Notes under the pieces: model-generated | What the model was told of the DNA's origin: nothing | What the model saw: the letters and a program-made list of their open reading frames with translations, nothing else | The model's database searches: none | From: an uncultured Marinoscillum sp. | GTDB lineage: Bacteria > Bacteroidota > Bacteroidia > Cytophagales > Cyclobacteriaceae | Assembly (NCBI GenBank): GCA_902605755.1 | Contig: CACLDR010000013.1 | Location: forward strand, 1-40,287 | DNA length: 40,287 nt | Direction: 5' to 3' | In this document: positions 17,885 through 27,676 of the stretch, in pieces | Layout of the letters: the number at the start of each line of letters is the position of its first letter | Position numbering within the stretch: position 1 is the stretch's first letter | Position numbers and translations under genes: made by a program

Positions 17885-20800
17885 ATGAAGAAGAAGCATG
17901 TTAAATTTATTGGGGAGTTGTTTAAACCCCTGCTCAAAAGACTGCAGTCTATTGCGGTTGTTGGATTATCCCTTTCAACTGCTCTAGCGCAGGAACGAGT
18001 CATTTCTGGAACAGTGACAGATGAAAATAACGAGAGTCTTCCTGGAGTAAATATCATGGTGAAAGGTACCTCTACAGGAAGTATTACCGATTTTAATGGT
18101 GGCTACCAAGTAAGCGTTCCCGAACAAGGTTCTACGCTCATCTTTAGCGCAATCGGTTACAATGTTCAAGAAATTGTAATTGGTGCTCGATCGATAATTG
18201 ATGTTACAATGAGTGTAAATGTTGAAGAGCTTGAAGAAGTTGTTGTCACGGGATATACTGCGCAATCAAAGAAATCTGTAACAGGTGCCGTAGCTTCTGT
18301 AGATATTTCAGAAGCAACAAAAGTTCCTATACTGAATGCTGGTGAGGCGTTGCAAGGTAGGGTGACTGGGGTAACAGTTACTAATAATGGTGAACCTGGT
18401 GGAGTTCCAAATATCCGTATTAGAGGATACGGAACCACAAATAATAACGATCCATTATTTATTATAGATGGAGTCCAAACTACTGATGCATATGTATTGA
18501 ACACAATCAATCCTTCTGACATTCTTCAAATGAATGTTTTGAAAGATGGCGCTGCATCGATATATGGTGCTCGCGCTTCAAACGGTGTGGTAATTATCAC
18601 CACCAAAAGTGGCAATTATGGAAGTGGAAAAGTTAAAATTACCGCTGAGGCTTATTTTGGATCTCAAACTGCTATCAACCTGCCGGAACTTTTAAATGCT
18701 CAACAACACGGTGAAATGCTTTTCCAAAGCTACGCCAATGATGGTGAAGCATGGGGACACCAGCAATACGGGAGCGGAGCCTCTGCTACTGTACCAAGTG
18801 TGATACAAGGTACTCCGGGAGATGTTGTAATGAACGTTGCACCAGGTGGGACGGATTGGATGAAAGAATTGTATCGAGATGCTCCGGTTAAAAACTATGC
18901 AATCTCTGCATCAGGTGGAAGTGAGTCAGCTAAATTCATGATGTCGCTACAATACCAAGACAGAGATGGTATACAGGTAGCGACCCAGTATGATAGGGTA
19001 TCTACCAGGTTAAATGGCGAATTTACGGTCAAAGACCGCGTCAGAATAGGACAGCACATGAATGTGTCATTTGAAAATGGTAGCACTGCCAATAATCATG
19101 AAAATGCATTACGAGCTAGTCCACTGATTCCGCTTTATGATGCTGCTGGTGATTTTGGAGGACCTTACGCCGGTTTAGGTTTAGGGAATTCATCAGGCCC
19201 GGTTTCTGAACAAATGGCGTCGAAAGATAACTACAACAAAACTCTTAGAGCTGTTGGAGATGTCTATTTAGAAGTTGACATTTTGGAGAATCTCACTTTC
19301 AAGACTTCAGCAGGTATAAACTATCGGCAATTTGAACAAAGAGGATTTGCCCCCTCAAACCCCTATGCTGAAACTCCACGTGCGGATCCAATTCTATACC
19401 ATGGTGAGCAAAGTAACTACGAGTGGGTATTTAGTAATACCTTGAATTATGCGAAAACCTTTGGTGACCACAGTGTTAATGTTTTGGCTGGAACTGAAGC
19501 TGTGTATAACACGTTTAGATTTATGAATCTGCAGCGGTCAGGATTCCTTTTTGAAGATCCCGACTTTTATTTTCTCACAAATGGTAGTAATGATCCTGTG
19601 GTTACCGGTTCAGGTATGAGCGATTATGCTATTGCTTCTTATTTTGGTAACCTGAATTATTCATACAGAGATCGGTATTTCTTAAGCGTAAGTGTAAGAA
19701 ATGATGAAACTTCAAGATTTTCACAATCAAATGCTGCGGCTACTTTCCCCTCCCTAAGCGCTGCTTGGGTAGTTAGCGAGGAAAGCTTCTTCCCAACAGG
19801 ATTAATCTCTAATCTAAAGGTAAAGGGGTCTTGGGGAAAATTGGGTAACCAATCACTCTCTGTTGCGAATCCTGATGTGAATCAATCTTCACTTAACGAT
19901 GATTTGGCATACTACGCTTTCAATGGTTCAGGTACTCCTACCGTTGGTGCTCTATTATCTCAACTTGGAAATAGTGATCTCAAGTGGGAAACAACAACTT
20001 CAGTAAATGCAGGTGTTGAACTTGGCCTGTTAAATGATAAATTAACCATAGGCTTTGATTGGTTTGACATTACAACAACTGACCTTATTGCACAAGATTT
20101 AACTACTATTACCACTACGGCTATTGATGCAAATGCTCCGTATGTAAATATTGGTGAAGTTAACAACACAGGAATTGAATTAGCCATTGGATATACTGAT
20201 CAAACAAGCTTTGGTTTATCATATGGTGTTGATTTGATTTTTTCCAGTTATGATAATGAGGTAACTCAGTTAGCAAGTGATTTCCAAGTAGGTGGAGGCT
20301 TCCGAAATGGTAATAACGCCACGCGTACTGAGGTAGGGCGACCTATTTCTTCTTTTTACGGAAGACAGGTAATAGGTATTTTTCAAACACAAGAGGAAGT
20401 TGATGCCTCTGGCCAAGCTGGAGCAGGCGTTGGAAGATTTCGATATGCTGATGTGGATGGTGATGGTGATGTAGATGATGATGATAGAACCTTCATCGGT
20501 TCTCCTCATGCAGACTTCACCTATGGTCTTAACTTGAATGCTGGTTTCAAAGGATTTGATATTTCTGCATTTTTCTCCGGTTCTCAAGGAAACGATGCCT
20601 TTAATGTTCTGAAAATTTATACAGACTTTCCATCATTCGTAGACCTAAATAGGAGTACGCGTGTGCTAGATTCCTGGACATCAGAAAATACAGGAGCTGA
20701 ACTACCTGCACTCAGTGCTGGAGCTGCTTCAACTGGTAATAATGAGACAAATTCTAACTCTTATTATGTAGAAGATGCTTCATATCTCAGACTGAAAAAC

Positions 20801-21016
20801 TTACAGATTGGCTATACACTGCCATCTAATTTTTCCTCAAAATTAGCCATGGATAACGCTCGAATCTATGTTCAGGGAACCAATCTATTTACGATCACAG
20901 ATTACAACGGTGCTGATCCTGAAATTCAGGAAAGTGGAACGCTTGGTCTTGGTGTTGATTATGGAAAATTTCCCCAGTCTCGCATACTTTCAGTAGGTTT
21001 CAAATTTAACTTTTAA
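17885..21016 (+). CDS. SusC/RagA-type TonB-linked outer-membrane transporter
   Basis: The 1043-residue transporter has a long signal region (basic start, hydrophobic 'SIAVVGLSLSTALAQ' to about residue 36). A CarboxypepD_reg-like domain follows ('VISGTVTDENNESLPGVNIM', about 38-115), then the linker 'EELEEVVVTGYTAQSKKSVT'. The plug carries the SusC signatures 'PNIRIRGYGTTNNNDPLFII' and 'ILQMNVLKDGAASIYGARAS'. The large barrel ends 'SRILSVGFKFNF'. It contains 'RYADVDGDGDVDDDDRTFIG', the usual calcium-like acidic loop of SusC barrels. With the SusD-like lipoprotein encoded 11 bases downstream it forms a complex that imports oligomeric nutrients, often glycans. No glycoside hydrolase lies nearby, so the substrate is unknown. 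Confidence 0.97.
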   Translation: MKKKHVKFIGELFKPLLKRLQSIAVVGLSLSTALAQERVISGTVTDENNESLPGVNIMVKGTSTGSITDFNGGYQVSVPEQGSTLIFSAIGYNVQEIVIGARSIIDVTMSVNVEELEEVVVTGYTAQSKKSVTGAVASVDISEATKVPILNAGEALQGRVTGVTVTNNGEPGGVPNIRIRGYGTTNNNDPLFIIDGVQTTDAYVLNTINPSDILQMNVLKDGAASIYGARASNGVVIITTKSGNYGSGKVKITAEAYFGSQTAINLPELLNAQQHGEMLFQSYANDGEAWGHQQYGSGASATVPSVIQGTPGDVVMNVAPGGTDWMKELYRDAPVKNYAISASGGSESAKFMMSLQYQDRDGIQVATQYDRVSTRLNGEFTVKDRVRIGQHMNVSFENGSTANNHENALRASPLIPLYDAAGDFGGPYAGLGLGNSSGPVSEQMASKDNYNKTLRAVGDVYLEVDILENLTFKTSAGINYRQFEQRGFAPSNPYAETPRADPILYHGEQSNYEWVFSNTLNYAKTFGDHSVNVLAGTEAVYNTFRFMNLQRSGFLFEDPDFYFLTNGSNDPVVTGSGMSDYAIASYFGNLNYSYRDRYFLSVSVRNDETSRFSQSNAAATFPSLSAAWVVSEESFFPTGLISNLKVKGSWGKLGNQSLSVANPDVNQSSLNDDLAYYAFNGSGTPTVGALLSQLGNSDLKWETTTSVNAGVELGLLNDKLTIGFDWFDITTTDLIAQDLTTITTTAIDANAPYVNIGEVNNTGIELAIGYTDQTSFGLSYGVDLIFSSYDNEVTQLASDFQVGGGFRNGNNATRTEVGRPISSFYGRQVIGIFQTQEEVDASGQAGAGVGRFRYADVDGDGDVDDDDRTFIGSPHADFTYGLNLNAGFKGFDISAFFSGSQGNDAFNVLKIYTDFPSFVDLNRSTRVLDSWTSENTGAELPALSAGAASTGNNETNSNSYYVEDASYLRLKNLQIGYTLPSNFSSKLAMDNARIYVQGTNLFTITDYNGADPEIQESGTLGLGVDYGKFPQSRILSVGFKFNF

Positions 21017-21027
21017 TCATAAGCGAA

Positions 21028-22704
21028 ATGAAAAAAATATATTTAATAATTAGTGTGCTCTTCATCAGCTTCGGATGCGGTGAAGATTTTACGTCAATTA
21101 ATCCGAAAGGAGTTTTGGCAGATGCTACTTTGCAAAATGCGGGTGGTGTAAATTTATTACTCACCAGTGCCTATTCAGCCCTTGATGGAATCTATAATGG
21201 TGCTGGAGACCCTTGGTTTTCAACTGGAGATAATTGGTGGTTTGATGTTCTCTCTGATGACGCTCATAAGGGTTCTGAAGATAGTGATCAAGCTCCTTTA
21301 TTCGACCTTGAAACCTATAACTGGACTACTGCCAATGCATATCCTTTAGGGAAATGGAGATCATTATATGCAGGTGCCAATAGGGCAAATGCAGTTATTA
21401 ATGTGGCTCTACCTATCGCTGAATCAGATGCTGATGTGGCTCAAGCTTTAGCTGAAGCTTATTTTCTAAGAGGCTACTTTTACTTCGAACTTCAAAAGAT
21501 CTGGGGTAATGTAGCTTACGTAGATGAAATACAATATGCATCCAATGATTTCAATCAACCAAACTCTGGTGATGTTTGGGCTCAAATTGAAGCTGATTTT
21601 ACCAAGGCTTCAGAAAATTTAGCCTCGTCAAGTTCAGAGCCAGGTCGGGCCAATAAATGGACAGCAAAAGCTTTCTTAGGTAAGGCAAACCTTTATCAAG
21701 GAGAATATGCAGATGCTTCAGAGCAACTAGAAGCTGTAATTTCTAGTGGGGTATACGCTTTAAATTCAGAGTATGTTGACAATTTTAACTATTCAGGTGA
21801 AAATAGTAGAGAATCTGTTTTTGCTATTCAGTTTGCTGCAGACGGTGGACTTTCAAACAATGGTAACAGAGGTGGTACTTTAAATTTCCAGATCGGCAGT
21901 GATCTAGGTGGCCTTTGCTGTGGTTTTTATCAACCATCAGTAGACCTTGCCAGTGCTTTCAAAACTGAATCGGGACTACCCATGCTGGATACCTATCATG
22001 ATACACCTATTACCAATGATTATGGCCTAGGTGAAGGTGATGCCTTCACTCCTCATTCAGGAGACCTAGATCCACGAATTGATTACACTATGGGACGAAG
22101 AGGTGTTGTTTTTAATGGATTTATGGAAATGCCCGGCGCAAGTTGGGTGAGAGCAGGTGCTGTAGATATTTCTGGCCCTTTTATCTCTTCAAAAAATCAT
22201 TACCGATCAGGTGAAGACGATAACCGTGGCTCAGGGGGTTGGGGAGAACAAAGGACAGGCATTAACTACAACATAATGCGTTATGCAGACGTTTTGTTAA
22301 TGGCCGCTGAATGTGATGTTGAAGCAGGCCGCCTAGAAAATGCGAGAGCTAAAGTGAATCAAATTAGAACAAGAGCTGCTGGTACTACTGTAGCTGATCC
22401 TGCTATAACCAACTATAACATCGCTACATATGATGCCGCTTGGGTAGATGCCGCTGTAGCAAAGCAAGCAGTTCGTTTCGAAAGAAGACTAGAGCTTGCT
22501 ATGGAAGGCCATAGATTCTTTGATCTAAAAAGATGGGGTGTTTTGCCTGCAACAATAAATTCATATGTCACGAAAGAAGCGCAAACGATTACCAATTTTG
22601 GTGATAAAGCAAATACCTTTCAAACGCATATGGTAGACATGTTTATTCCTTTAAATGCCATCGATTTGAGTACGGGTACTCTTACACAAAATACCGGTTA
22701 TTAA
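21028..22704 (+). CDS. SusD/RagB-type nutrient-binding lipoprotein
   Basis: A 558-residue surface lipoprotein with signal 'MKKIYLIISVLFISFGC' (lipobox FGC, Cys17) followed by 'GEDFTSINPKG'. It shows the SusD fold pattern: N-terminal 'LLLTSAYSALDGIYNG', a TPR-like middle 'LAEAYFLRGYFYFELQKIWG' and 'AKAFLGKANLYQGEYADASE', and the RagB/SusD end 'INYNIMRYADVLLMAAECDV', 'ARAKVNQIRTRA', 'RRLELAMEGHRFFDLKRWG' and 'FIPLNAIDLSTG'. Length is standard. It pairs with the transporter encoded immediately upstream and would act as the hinged lid. Aromatic residues are frequent but the ligand cannot be told. Confidence 0.97.
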   Translation: MKKIYLIISVLFISFGCGEDFTSINPKGVLADATLQNAGGVNLLLTSAYSALDGIYNGAGDPWFSTGDNWWFDVLSDDAHKGSEDSDQAPLFDLETYNWTTANAYPLGKWRSLYAGANRANAVINVALPIAESDADVAQALAEAYFLRGYFYFELQKIWGNVAYVDEIQYASNDFNQPNSGDVWAQIEADFTKASENLASSSSEPGRANKWTAKAFLGKANLYQGEYADASEQLEAVISSGVYALNSEYVDNFNYSGENSRESVFAIQFAADGGLSNNGNRGGTLNFQIGSDLGGLCCGFYQPSVDLASAFKTESGLPMLDTYHDTPITNDYGLGEGDAFTPHSGDLDPRIDYTMGRRGVVFNGFMEMPGASWVRAGAVDISGPFISSKNHYRSGEDDNRGSGGWGEQRTGINYNIMRYADVLLMAAECDVEAGRLENARAKVNQIRTRAAGTTVADPAITNYNIATYDAAWVDAAVAKQAVRFERRLELAMEGHRFFDLKRWGVLPATINSYVTKEAQTITNFGDKANTFQTHMVDMFIPLNAIDLSTGTLTQNTGY

Positions 22705-22729
22705 TTTATAGCTAGTAATTATTTAAAAA

Positions 22730-22768
22730 AATAAACAAAGCCATCCAAAATGGATGGCTTTGTTTATT
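22730..22768 (+). terminator. Strong rho-independent terminator after the SusC/SusD operon
   Basis: The 18-base arm at 22730-22747 (AATAAACAAAGCCATCCA) pairs without mismatch with 22751-22768 around an AAA loop. The hairpin has a GC-rich top (GCCATCC/GGATGGC) and a T-rich descending side. It starts 26 bases after the SusD-like stop and separates this operon from the FG-GAP gene, which then needs its own promoter in 22769-22929. Confidence 0.93.
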
Positions 22769-22929
22769 AATACCTAATCGATATTTAAAATAAGTAACTG
22801 AAAAATTTTCTAGATTCCTATTATGACCATTCAAGATTAATTAATCCTCCCCATGATAAACAAAAATAATTATTCCGTATAATTAAGGACTTTTGTCAAT
22901 TAATTTTAACGCCAAAAGATTTTAACCCT

Positions 22930-25900
22930 ATGATTTTTTTTGTTAAATTCTTCCACATAAAGTCCATGTTTCAATACCTAAAAATCATTTCTTTTATCCC
23001 CCTGATATTTCTATTGAATACTTGTAATCCATTTTCGAATCATAAGAAATTTGTACTCGTAAATTCCCATAATTCTAAAATCAATTTTAATAATCAGCTT
23101 AAAGAAAATGATTCCCTTAATTACTTCACTTATGCCTATATGTACATGGGTGGAGGTATATCTATTGGAGATATTAACAACGACCAACTACCCGACATCT
23201 ATTTTACAGGTAATATGGTCCCCAATAAGCTCTACCTTAATAAAGGGAATATGACTTTTGAAGACATCAGTGAAAGGGCGGGAGTCAATGGAGATCATCG
23301 CTGGTATACCGGAACAACCATGACTGACATCAACAATGATGGTTTTTTGGATATTTATGTAAGTGTCTCTGGGAAGTTTGCCCCCCGAAACAATCAGCTT
23401 TTTATTAATAATGGTGACCTCACTTTCACTGAGTCAGCGGCCAATTATGGTCTAGATGCAGATGAAGAAATTATTCAAACTACATTTTTTGATTATGATC
23501 AAGATGGCGATTTAGATGCCTTTCTTGCCAATTATCCCTCTACTAGCTTTAGAACACCGAATATCAAATATCAATTTTTAAAATATGACAAGGATTTGAA
23601 AAAAAGTGATCGCCTGTTGGAGCAACTAGCAGATGGTACATTTAAGGATGTAACAGAAACAGCGGGAATACTTAATTTTGGTTTGGCTATTAGTGCCTCC
23701 ATCGCCGATTTTAATGATGATGGCTTTGAAGATATTTATGTGTCCAATGACTTCAGCACACCCGATTTCTTATATATCAACAATGGAAATGGTACTTTTA
23801 CTGATAAAATTAAAGAATCTACCAATCAGACGGCTTTTTATGGTATGGGCACTGATGTCGCAGATATCAATAATGATGGGCTCATAGATTTGATGCAAGT
23901 GGATATGGCTGCGCAAGACAACCGGAGACAAAAAGCTAATATGGCGAGCATGAATCCCGAACTATTTTGGTCAACGGTCAATGCTGGATTTCACTATCAG
24001 TATATGTTCAATACACTTCAACTCAATAGAGGGTCTGTAAATGGTACTCCAATTTTCAGTAACATTGCCTTTGCTGCAGGAGTTGCCTCAACCGATTGGA
24101 GTTGGTGTCCGCTCTTTGCTGATTTTGACAATGACGGACATAAAGACCTTTTTATCTCCAATGGTACACGAAAGGAAGTCAATAATCGAGATTATTTCAA
24201 AAAAGTGGATAAAATAAATAGCCAAGATCAGCTGAATCAGGCACTGGTACTTTCTCGTGAAATACCAGAAGAACCTATTGACAATTATATTTTCAGAAAC
24301 AATGGCAATACGACCTTCTCGAAAGCCAATGAAGACTGGTCTATAAGTTATGTTGGATTCAGTAATGGTGCTGCTTATGGCGACCTAGACAATGATGGGG
24401 ACCTGGACTTGGTCATTAATAATATTGACCAAGAAGCTGCTATTTTTAGAAATGATATGCAAACCTCTTCTACCCAAAACTATATCAAAATTAAGCTTAA
24501 AGACAATGAAAAAAACATTCACGGCATAGGTAGTAAAGTTACCCTCTTTACAAAGAGTGGCATGCAGCAAGTACAAATTATAATGACAAGTAAAGGATAC
24601 CAAAGCTCCGTCGAACCTCTGGCTTATTTTGGCTTAAATAACCAAGAAATCATAGAAAAAATTACTATTAATTGGGCTGATGGTACCTATCAAGAAATAA
24701 CCAACGTTTCACTCAACCAACTCATTGAAATAACAAAAAGTAGCAGCCCAATACCTCCAAAAAATACTAAAGCCCATCTTTTTTCAAATGTCACTAATCA
24801 AATTAAGCCTAACTTTACACACAAAGAAAATATCTATAATGACTTCTATCATCAAGTATTGCTTCCCCATAAAATGAGCAATTTTGGCCCAGCATTGGCC
24901 AAAGGAGATGTGAATGGCGATGGCCTAGAAGATGTTTTTGTTGGAAATGGAAGTATGTTTTCTGCTAAACTATATCTTCAAAAAGATAACGAATCCTTCG
25001 AGTACACATACACATCCATCGAAGAAGATTCCATTTATGAAGACATGGATGCAATCCTTTTTGATGCTGATGGAGATGGAGATGATGACCTCTATGTAGT
25101 TAGTGGAGGAAATGTCTTCCCCAATGGCTCATGGGAATACGAAGACCGTCTCTATGTTAATATCAATGGCCATTTCAAACGGAGCATGACCGCTATACCC
25201 TCCATTCATGCAAGCGGCGGTCGCATAATCCCACATGATTACGACAAGGATGGTGATATGGATTTATTGGTAACCGGCAGATTAAAACCTCACGCTTACC
25301 CTGACCCGGGAGAAAGTTTTTTATTAGAAAATGTTACAGCTAGTAACGATCAAATCAAATTTAATAACGTTACCCAGGAAGTAATGCCTAAAATAGCCCG
25401 ATTAGGCATGATTACAGACGGCATCTTTGCAGACATCAATGGAAATGGATTAGATGAACTGATCCTTGTTGGTGAATGGACGGGCATCTTGACCTTCACT
25501 TTAAATGAAGGTCGATATGAACCCTTTGAAAGTGATCTCTCTAGTTATAAAGGTTGGTGGTTCAGTATCGCGCAAGCAGATCTAGACCATGATGGCGATA
25601 TTGATCTAGTGGCAGGAAATCTTGGTTTAAATTATAAATATCAAGCAAGTAGCAAAGCCCCTTTTGATCTATATGTAGATGACTTTGACCTCAATAGCTC
25701 ACAAGATTTAGTACTTGGCTACTTCAATAATGGGGAACAATTTCCCGTTAGAGGGAGGCAATGTTCCTCCGAGCAGATCCCAGCCATAGAATTAAAATTT
25801 AAAGACTACAATTCCTTCGCCTCCGCATCATTAGAATCAATTTATGGAAAAAAAGAACTAGACGATGCTCGTCACCTACAAGTGAATAGTTTCTCAAGTA

Positions 25901-26265
25901 AGGTATTTATCAATGATGGCCAAGGAAACTTCGAAGCTTCAGATTTACCCATAGAAGCTCAGTATGCCCCTGTAAATGAGCTAATTATAAGCGATATTAA
26001 TGAAGATAAAATCCCTGATATTATCCTTGCTGGTAATCTCTTTGCCTCTGAAGTGGAGACTCCAAGGGCTGATGCAGGTATAGGTCTGCTGCTTAAGGGA
26101 AAGGGTGATGGGACCTTCAAGACTGTCTCAATGAATAAAAGTGGTTTAATACTAAGAGATGATATAAAAAGTTTGATTTTACTGATTGGAAGTAAGTCTC
26201 GTAAACTGCTCTTCGCAGCGAGCAATCAAGGCCCTTTAAAAGCCTTTTCACTCAATCTGAACTGA
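22930..26265 (+). CDS. Large FG-GAP/VCBS-repeat lipoprotein with ASPIC/UnbV domain (CRTAC1-like)
   Basis: This 1111-residue protein has an N-terminal signal ending in a likely lipobox ('FIPLIFLLNTCNPFSNHKK', Cys32). If translation starts at the second Met (residue 13) the lipoprotein signal is more typical. It carries at least twelve calcium-binding loops of the form DxNxDGxxD: 'DINNDGFLD', 'DYDQDGDLD', 'DFNDDGFED', 'DFDNDGHKD', 'DLDNDGDLD', then 'DVNGDGLED', 'DYDKDGDMD', 'DLDHDGDID' and others, consistent with two beta-propellers. Between them (about 515-590) lies an ASPIC/UnbV-type segment ('IHGIGSKVTLFTKSG', 'YFGLNNQEIIEKITINWADG'). Such proteins often accompany SusC/SusD pairs and may bind ligand at the surface; the biochemical role is not known. 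Confidence 0.9.
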   Translation: MIFFVKFFHIKSMFQYLKIISFIPLIFLLNTCNPFSNHKKFVLVNSHNSKINFNNQLKENDSLNYFTYAYMYMGGGISIGDINNDQLPDIYFTGNMVPNKLYLNKGNMTFEDISERAGVNGDHRWYTGTTMTDINNDGFLDIYVSVSGKFAPRNNQLFINNGDLTFTESAANYGLDADEEIIQTTFFDYDQDGDLDAFLANYPSTSFRTPNIKYQFLKYDKDLKKSDRLLEQLADGTFKDVTETAGILNFGLAISASIADFNDDGFEDIYVSNDFSTPDFLYINNGNGTFTDKIKESTNQTAFYGMGTDVADINNDGLIDLMQVDMAAQDNRRQKANMASMNPELFWSTVNAGFHYQYMFNTLQLNRGSVNGTPIFSNIAFAAGVASTDWSWCPLFADFDNDGHKDLFISNGTRKEVNNRDYFKKVDKINSQDQLNQALVLSREIPEEPIDNYIFRNNGNTTFSKANEDWSISYVGFSNGAAYGDLDNDGDLDLVINNIDQEAAIFRNDMQTSSTQNYIKIKLKDNEKNIHGIGSKVTLFTKSGMQQVQIIMTSKGYQSSVEPLAYFGLNNQEIIEKITINWADGTYQEITNVSLNQLIEITKSSSPIPPKNTKAHLFSNVTNQIKPNFTHKENIYNDFYHQVLLPHKMSNFGPALAKGDVNGDGLEDVFVGNGSMFSAKLYLQKDNESFEYTYTSIEEDSIYEDMDAILFDADGDGDDDLYVVSGGNVFPNGSWEYEDRLYVNINGHFKRSMTAIPSIHASGGRIIPHDYDKDGDMDLLVTGRLKPHAYPDPGESFLLENVTASNDQIKFNNVTQEVMPKIARLGMITDGIFADINGNGLDELILVGEWTGILTFTLNEGRYEPFESDLSSYKGWWFSIAQADLDHDGDIDLVAGNLGLNYKYQASSKAPFDLYVDDFDLNSSQDLVLGYFNNGEQFPVRGRQCSSEQIPAIELKFKDYNSFASASLESIYGKKELDDARHLQVNSFSSKVFINDGQGNFEASDLPIEAQYAPVNELIISDINEDKIPDIILAGNLFASEVETPRADAGIGLLLKGKGDGTFKTVSMNKSGLILRDDIKSLILLIGSKSRKLLFAASNQGPLKAFSLNLN

Positions 26266-26276
26266 TAACAAAGGTG

Positions 26277-27044
26277 TTAAAGATAGGTATTATGAAGAGC
26301 TTCAATCCAAGCTTTAGCCATCAGCGCAGATCCAGCCAATGAAGGGTGTACCCCATCGGGACACCAATAGGTCACTCCTTGCTCTGCAACTGCAGCATCA
26401 AAGATTTGCTGATATGGAATAAAGGTAGCTCCTATTTGCTTCGCGACGTCTGCAGCCACCTTTTGGTAGTCTCTAAAAGTGGGTATCCATGCCTCGGTAT
26501 CAATGGAAGTTCCACCAAGCACAACAAATGGCTCTCCAATAATGAACTTAACCTTAGATAACTTTAATTGGGTTCTTTCCAATAATTCCAAAAAATCTTT
26601 TTCATACGTTTCATCCGTTCCTTTATAACCTGAGGTTAAAGTATGCCAAAAATCATTGACTCCAATATGTATACTCAAAACATCGGGTTGGAGGGATAAA
26701 CAATCTACTTCCCAACGATCTGAGAGTTGAAAAACCTTATCGCCACTCACCCCACGATTAAAGATGTGCCACTCCGTAGTGGGATGATCTATCCAAAGCT
26801 TTGTTGCGGCCATCAGGGCATAACCATTGCCCATTCCCTTTAAAAAATCATTAGCTTGAATACTTGATCGATCCCTACTGGAGTCAGTGATAGAATCCCC
26901 TTGAAATAAAATTCGCAATTGATCTGGTAGTTCCATTTTTTTCGATGAAGGGGTGGTAGGTTGACAAGCAGGTAACATCATTCCTGCGGCGGACAAAACT
27001 ACAGTTTGCTTAAAAAACGATCGTCTCGACTCAGATGTACTCAT
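26277..27044 (-). CDS. SGNH/GDSL-type esterase, exported lipoprotein
   Basis: A 255-residue hydrolase. The N-terminus combines a twin-arginine-like motif 'SRRSFFKQ' (Arg7-Arg8) with a hydrophobic run and lipobox LPAC (Cys27), so export folded and lipid-anchored is plausible. Catalytic blocks of the SGNH superfamily are all present: block I 'FQGDSITDSS' (Ser51), block II 'RGVSGDKV' (Gly98-Gly101), block III 'HIGVNDFW' (Asn130), block V 'CPDGVHPSLAG' (Asp230, His233). It resembles exported carbohydrate esterases, but the acyl group and substrate are unknown. It converges on the FG-GAP gene, 11 bases away, so it is transcribed separately from the SusC/SusD group. Confidence 0.93.
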   Translation of the reverse strand: MSTSESRRSFFKQTVVLSAAGMMLPACQPTTPSSKKMELPDQLRILFQGDSITDSSRDRSSIQANDFLKGMGNGYALMAATKLWIDHPTTEWHIFNRGVSGDKVFQLSDRWEVDCLSLQPDVLSIHIGVNDFWHTLTSGYKGTDETYEKDFLELLERTQLKLSKVKFIIGEPFVVLGGTSIDTEAWIPTFRDYQKVAADVAKQIGATFIPYQQIFDAAVAEQGVTYWCPDGVHPSLAGSALMAKAWIEALHNTYL

Positions 27045-27124
27045 AATTAGGGAGTTTTTTAATTTAATAATTTGTGATAATTTACCTTAACTTTTCCTTT
27101 TTTCAATTGAAAGGCTAAATTAAA

Positions 27125-27610
27125 ATGAATCCACACAGAATTTATAGCACAAATAATGACAATTATGTGCATTTAACGGTCACTGATTTGGCCCAATCGA
27201 TGGATTTTTATGTTAAGCTATTGGGGTTTAAAGTAAGCCTATACTATGAGGACCACTCCGCGGCCTACCTCTCAACCGGAAGTCATCATTATTTGCTAGC
27301 TTTAGATACTTGGTTTGCTCAGTATTTACCTCATTCCGAATCACAGGGTCTGGGTATTTTTCATTCCCTTATTCAATATCCAACTCGTAAAGATTTGGCG
27401 GCCGTTTACCTTAACCTCAAAACAGCCACCTATCCCCTAATTGATGCGGTGGACCTAGGAGTTTCAGAAATTATCTATTTAGAAGATCCCGATGGAAACA
27501 GTTTAGAACTATGCTGGGATCGTCCCAAAAAAGAAAAACCGAAGCAACCAAAAGGTATTTTTAATCGGTCTAACCCCTTGGATTTAGAAGATTTACTCAG
27601 GGCTCTATAA
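27125..27610 (+). CDS. VOC-superfamily (glyoxalase/extradiol dioxygenase-like) protein
   Basis: A 161-residue cytoplasmic protein with one pair of beta-alpha-beta-beta-beta modules. The first opens 'HLTVTDLAQSMDFYVKLLGF' (His16 probable metal ligand). The second contains 'GIFHSLIQYPTRKDLAAVYL' (His80) and ends 'YLEDPDGNSLELCWDRP' (Glu128). The set His, His, Glu and the 'DPDGNSLEL.WDRP' end match Bacteroidota members annotated as glyoxalase or CatE-like. Many relatives read 'DHGVSE' where this protein has 'DLGVSE' near residue 110. A basic tail of about 30 residues (KKEKPKQPKG) follows the domain. The substrate is unknown. Confidence 0.88.
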   Translation: MNPHRIYSTNNDNYVHLTVTDLAQSMDFYVKLLGFKVSLYYEDHSAAYLSTGSHHYLLALDTWFAQYLPHSESQGLGIFHSLIQYPTRKDLAAVYLNLKTATYPLIDAVDLGVSEIIYLEDPDGNSLELCWDRPKKEKPKQPKGIFNRSNPLDLEDLLRAL

Positions 27611-27676
27611 TTAAATCGGATCTAAATAAATCTCATTTTGCTTGTCCCAATGAATTTTAGAGTTGGCCCTCAAAAA

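Noticed and set aside
18166-18522. 118-codon minus-strand frame inside the SusC-like gene
   Set aside because: Low-complexity Ser/Thr/Val translation, typical of the complement of a real coding strand.
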